Below are positions 61,836-64,000 of a DNA stretch of 64,000 nt, piece by piece. Location: positions 1-64,000 of the forward strand of contig NZ_QZMT01000013.1 of NCBI RefSeq assembly GCF_003932495.1, read 5' to 3'. The notes below the pieces were generated by a model. That model saw nothing but the letters and a program-made list of their open reading frames with translations. It made no database searches and was not told the DNA's origin. The DNA is from Guyparkeria sp. SCN-R1 (lineage in GTDB: Bacteria > Pseudomonadota > Gammaproteobacteria > Halothiobacillales > Halothiobacillaceae). The first letter of the stretch is position 1. Every line of letters begins with the position of its first letter. Both the position numbers and the translations under genes were made by a program.

Positions 61836-62657
61836 TCAGGAGTCCTCGTCGTTGGCCTGACGCGTTGCCTCGAGAATCTCTTCGGCATCCTGGCGTTCCT
61901 GTTCGAGGCCCAGCTTGTCGTAGGCGCGAATCAGGAGCTCCAGTGCCGGGATGGTCGAGGTCGAGCCGTTGTACTTGTCGAGTGCCGATTGCGCCCGATT
62001 GGCGGCGGCAAGCCACGCGCCGCGTCGCATGTAGTATTCGGCGACCTGGACCTCGTGTTTGGCCAGCGAGTTGCGTACCTCGATCAGGCGGCGGCTGGCG
62101 TCGTCGACATACTGGCTGTCGGGGTATTGCTCGACCAGGCGAGAGAAGGACTTGTACGCCTCCTCGATAACCGATTGGTCGCGCTTGGAGAGGTCCGGCG
62201 GCGCGATCTTGTTGATCAGCGAATCGCCACGGCTCATGTTGGCCAGGCCCTTGAGGTACAGGGCATAGGCCACATTGTCACCACGAGGGTGCAGCTGGAT
62301 GTAGCGATCCGCGGCGGCGATCGCCGAATCCGGTTCGTCGTACTTGTAATAGGCGTACGCGACTTCCAGTTGGGCCTGTTCGGTGTAGGCGCCGAACGGG
62401 TAGCGGCCTTCCAGGGTCTCGTACTTCTTTATCGCCGTCTCGTAGTCGCCCCGCCGCATTGCCTCGTTGGCTTCCTGGTAGAGCTGGCCAGCCGACGCGG
62501 TCGGGTCGGAGAGGTCCACGCGGTCGTCGTCGGACTTCGAGAACCAGGAACAGCCGCTGGCGAACGTGACCATGCCGGCGATCAGGGCCGCGCGGGCAAG
62601 GTGCCGGGGAAGGGAGCGGCGAGTGGCCGGGCGGTTACGGTCGCGATGCTGGGTCAT
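61836..62657 (-). CDS. bamD: Outer membrane assembly lipoprotein BamD
   Basis: A 273-residue essential lipoprotein of the BAM complex that inserts beta-barrel proteins. The lipobox FASGC puts the acylated Cys at residue 36 after an unusually long basic leader (1-22). Five TPR-like repeats follow, including AGQLYQEANEAMRRGDYETA and the conserved GRYPFGAYTEQAQLEVAYAY. The ATG at 62657 is a choice; an open frame continues 17 codons upstream. It is divergent from rluD, a conserved arrangement. Confidence 0.96.
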   Translation of the reverse strand: MTQHRDRNRPATRRSLPRHLARAALIAGMVTFASGCSWFSKSDDDRVDLSDPTASAGQLYQEANEAMRRGDYETAIKKYETLEGRYPFGAYTEQAQLEVAYAYYKYDEPDSAIAAADRYIQLHPRGDNVAYALYLKGLANMSRGDSLINKIAPPDLSKRDQSVIEEAYKSFSRLVEQYPDSQYVDDASRRLIEVRNSLAKHEVQVAEYYMRRGAWLAAANRAQSALDKYNGSTSTIPALELLIRAYDKLGLEQERQDAEEILEATRQANDEDS

Positions 62658-62727
62658 GATCAGGAGTGAAGGGCCGCTGGCAGTAGTGAGTGGACTCCGC
62701 CCGCCCAAAGGCGCATGGTACGGCGCG

Positions 62728-62756
62728 TTGATGGGGCGGGCGTTAGCGGATAATCT
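62728..62756 (+). promoter_or_regulatory. Promoter of rluD-pgeF
   Basis: TTGATG (62728-62733), a 17-base spacer and TAATCT (62751-62756), followed by TCGCAG. It lies about 100 bases before the chosen rluD start. Confidence 0.55.
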
Positions 62757-62859
62757 TCGCAGATAAGATGCTAAAAACCAACCAATCTCATGGCGGGTGT
62801 TTGCCCGTCTTTTTCATGTCTCGACGGACGGCGCCACGGCGCGCTCCCGTGACCTTTGG

Positions 62860-63870
62860 ATGGCTGATTTCCGATCGATGGATGTAGAACGTACCTTGTT
62901 GATTCCCGCCGAGCAGGCGGGCATGCGTCTCGACCAGGCGGCCGCGCAGCTGTGGCCGGACTTCTCCCGCAGCCGACTCCAGGAATGGATCAAGGGTGGC
63001 CAGGTGACGGTGGACGGCCGGTCGATGCGTCCGCGCGACACGGTGCTGGGCGGCGAGAAACTGTCCCTGCGAACCGAGCTGGAGCAGCAGAGTGAGGATC
63101 GTCCCCAGGACATTCCACTGGATATCGTCTTCGAGGACGAGCACCTGCTGGTGGTCAACAAGCCGGTCGACCTGGTCGTTCACCCCGGGGCGGGCAATCC
63201 GGATGGTACGCTGGTCAATGCATTGCTTCACCACGATCCCGAGCTGGCCCTGCTGCCGCGAGCCGGAGTGGTGCACCGGCTGGACAAGCAGACCAGCGGG
63301 CTCCTGGTCGTGGGCAAGACCCAGGCGGCCTATCAGGCACTGGTGGCCGACCTGGCCGAACGGCGCATCGGCCGTGAGTATGACGCGGTGGTGATTGGCC
63401 ATCTGATCGCCGGCGGCACGGTCGACGAGCCGATCGGGCGGCATGCCCGCGATCGGCAGCGCCAGGCGGTCGTGGCCCAGGGCAAACCGGCCGTGACGCA
63501 TTACCGGGTCGTCGAGCAGTTCGGCGAGCACACCTGGTTGCGCGTCAAGCTCGAGACCGGGCGGACGCACCAGATCCGGGTGCATATGGCGCACATCCGC
63601 CACCCGATCGTGGGTGATCCGGTCTATGGAGGGCGCCCGCGCCTGCCGCGGGGTGCCGAGGACATGTTGGTCGATGTGCTGCGCGACTTCGGTCGCCAGG
63701 CCCTGCATGCCCGGCGGCTGACGCTCACTCATCCCGAGACCGGCGAGACGCTGTCGCTCAAGGCGCCGATGCCGGATGATATGGACGAATTGATCGAACT
63801 GCTGCGCGACTATCGCGACGGTAACGACGAAGGAGAGGCCGAGGTTATCTATGTCACGGATCCCGACTGA
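62860..63870 (+). CDS. rluD: 23S rRNA pseudouridine synthase RluD
   Basis: A 336-residue enzyme that makes pseudouridines 1911, 1915 and 1917 in helix 69. An N-terminal S4-like domain (RLDQAAAQLWPDFSRSRLQE) is followed by the catalytic domain; the catalytic Asp is in GVVHRLDKQTSGLLVVGKT. LETGRTHQIRVHMAHIRHPI and VGDPVYGGRPRLPRGA are diagnostic. The start is uncertain: ATG 62860 or ATG 62878 (MDVERTLLIPAE), the latter nearer the usual length. It overlaps pgeF by 20 bases. Confidence 0.96.
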   Translation: MADFRSMDVERTLLIPAEQAGMRLDQAAAQLWPDFSRSRLQEWIKGGQVTVDGRSMRPRDTVLGGEKLSLRTELEQQSEDRPQDIPLDIVFEDEHLLVVNKPVDLVVHPGAGNPDGTLVNALLHHDPELALLPRAGVVHRLDKQTSGLLVVGKTQAAYQALVADLAERRIGREYDAVVIGHLIAGGTVDEPIGRHARDRQRQAVVAQGKPAVTHYRVVEQFGEHTWLRVKLETGRTHQIRVHMAHIRHPIVGDPVYGGRPRLPRGAEDMLVDVLRDFGRQALHARRLTLTHPETGETLSLKAPMPDDMDELIELLRDYRDGNDEGEAEVIYVTDPD

Positions 63871-64000
63871 CGCCCCCGAGGGCAGTCGCTTCATCGAGGC
63901 CACCTGGCCGGCGCCGGGCGGCGTGCGTGCCGGCGTGACCACCCGGATCGGCGGCCATAGCCGGCCGCCGTTCGATGGCTTCAACCTGGCGACTCACGTC
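63851..64000 (+). CDS. pgeF: Peptidoglycan editing factor PgeF (YfiH family), 5' part
   Basis: The first 50 codons of a gene cut by the window end. It starts MSRIPTDAPEGSRFIEATWP and contains GVRAGVTTRIGGHSRPPFDG then FNLATHV, the typical N-terminus of YfiH/PgeF, an amidase or purine-nucleoside-processing enzyme that keeps L-Ser out of peptidoglycan stems in E. coli. It overlaps the end of rluD by 20 bases in another frame; the rluD-pgeF pair is conserved. Confidence 0.9.
   Translation, partial: MSRIPTDAPEGSRFIEATWPAPGGVRAGVTTRIGGHSRPPFDGFNLATHV

Overview
The window is a 64 kb, GC-rich stretch of a gammaproteobacterial chromosome. The gene order supports this: tuf-tRNA(Trp)-secE-nusG-rplKAJL-rpoBC, then the str, S10, spc and alpha operons back to back, then recA-recX-alaS-lysC-csrA-tRNA(Ser), bamD-rluD-pgeF, a tetrameric glycyl-tRNA synthetase (glyQ/glyS) and a long SecE. 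A halophilic or sulfur-oxidising lineage such as the Halothiobacillaceae would fit, but that placement is a guess from general impression. No search was run.

Region 1 (1-30150) is an almost uninterrupted translation and transcription block. It begins with the last 55 bases of one tuf gene, identical to the tail of the complete tuf copy at 15424-16614. Then come tRNA-Trp, secE, nusG, the L11-L1 and L10-L12 units with recognisable autoregulatory leaders, rpoB and rpoC, rpsL-rpsG-fusA-tuf-rpsJ, rplC through secY, and rpsM-rpsK-rpsD-rpoA-rplQ. Two departures stand out. A terminator, a promoter and a second terminator-like hairpin lie between rpsJ and rplC. No rpmJ lies between secY and rpsM.

Region 2 (30150-44650) carries single genes and short operons: a DUF302 protein, a secreted coiled-coil protein, uvrB, rnr-rlmB, an aspartate-type aminotransferase, and recA-recX-alaS-lysC-csrA followed by tRNA-Ser(GCU).

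Region 3 (44770-50280, minus strand) looks like one operon: glyQ-glyS-acyltransferase-fructosamine kinase family-SDR, with two overlapping gene junctions.

Region 4 (about 50400-52450) is visibly more AT-rich and looks acquired. It has about 900 bases with no credible gene, a TTG-initiated protein with a ParB/sulfiredoxin-like EDGNHR motif, a 52 bp tandem duplication, an integron attC-like hairpin ending in GTTAGGC, and a frameshifted, truncated BRCT-family pseudogene.

Region 5 (52450-64000) returns to core genes: an EEP-family membrane protein, trpD-trpC, an OsmC-family protein, speD, a GlcF-like Fe-S protein, rplM-rpsI, a Sel1/peptidoglycan-binding exported protein, bamD, rluD and the start of pgeF. 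Two intergenic spaces here deserve attention. A cluster of five perfect hairpins lies upstream of speD. A promoter-to-terminator unit of about 65 bases upstream of rplM could be a small RNA with an anti-Shine-Dalgarno sequence, or a cysteine-rich attenuator leader.

Across the window, promoters of translation genes share a -35/17 bp/-10 layout followed at once by a CGCGCTC-like discriminator, which suggests common growth-rate control.
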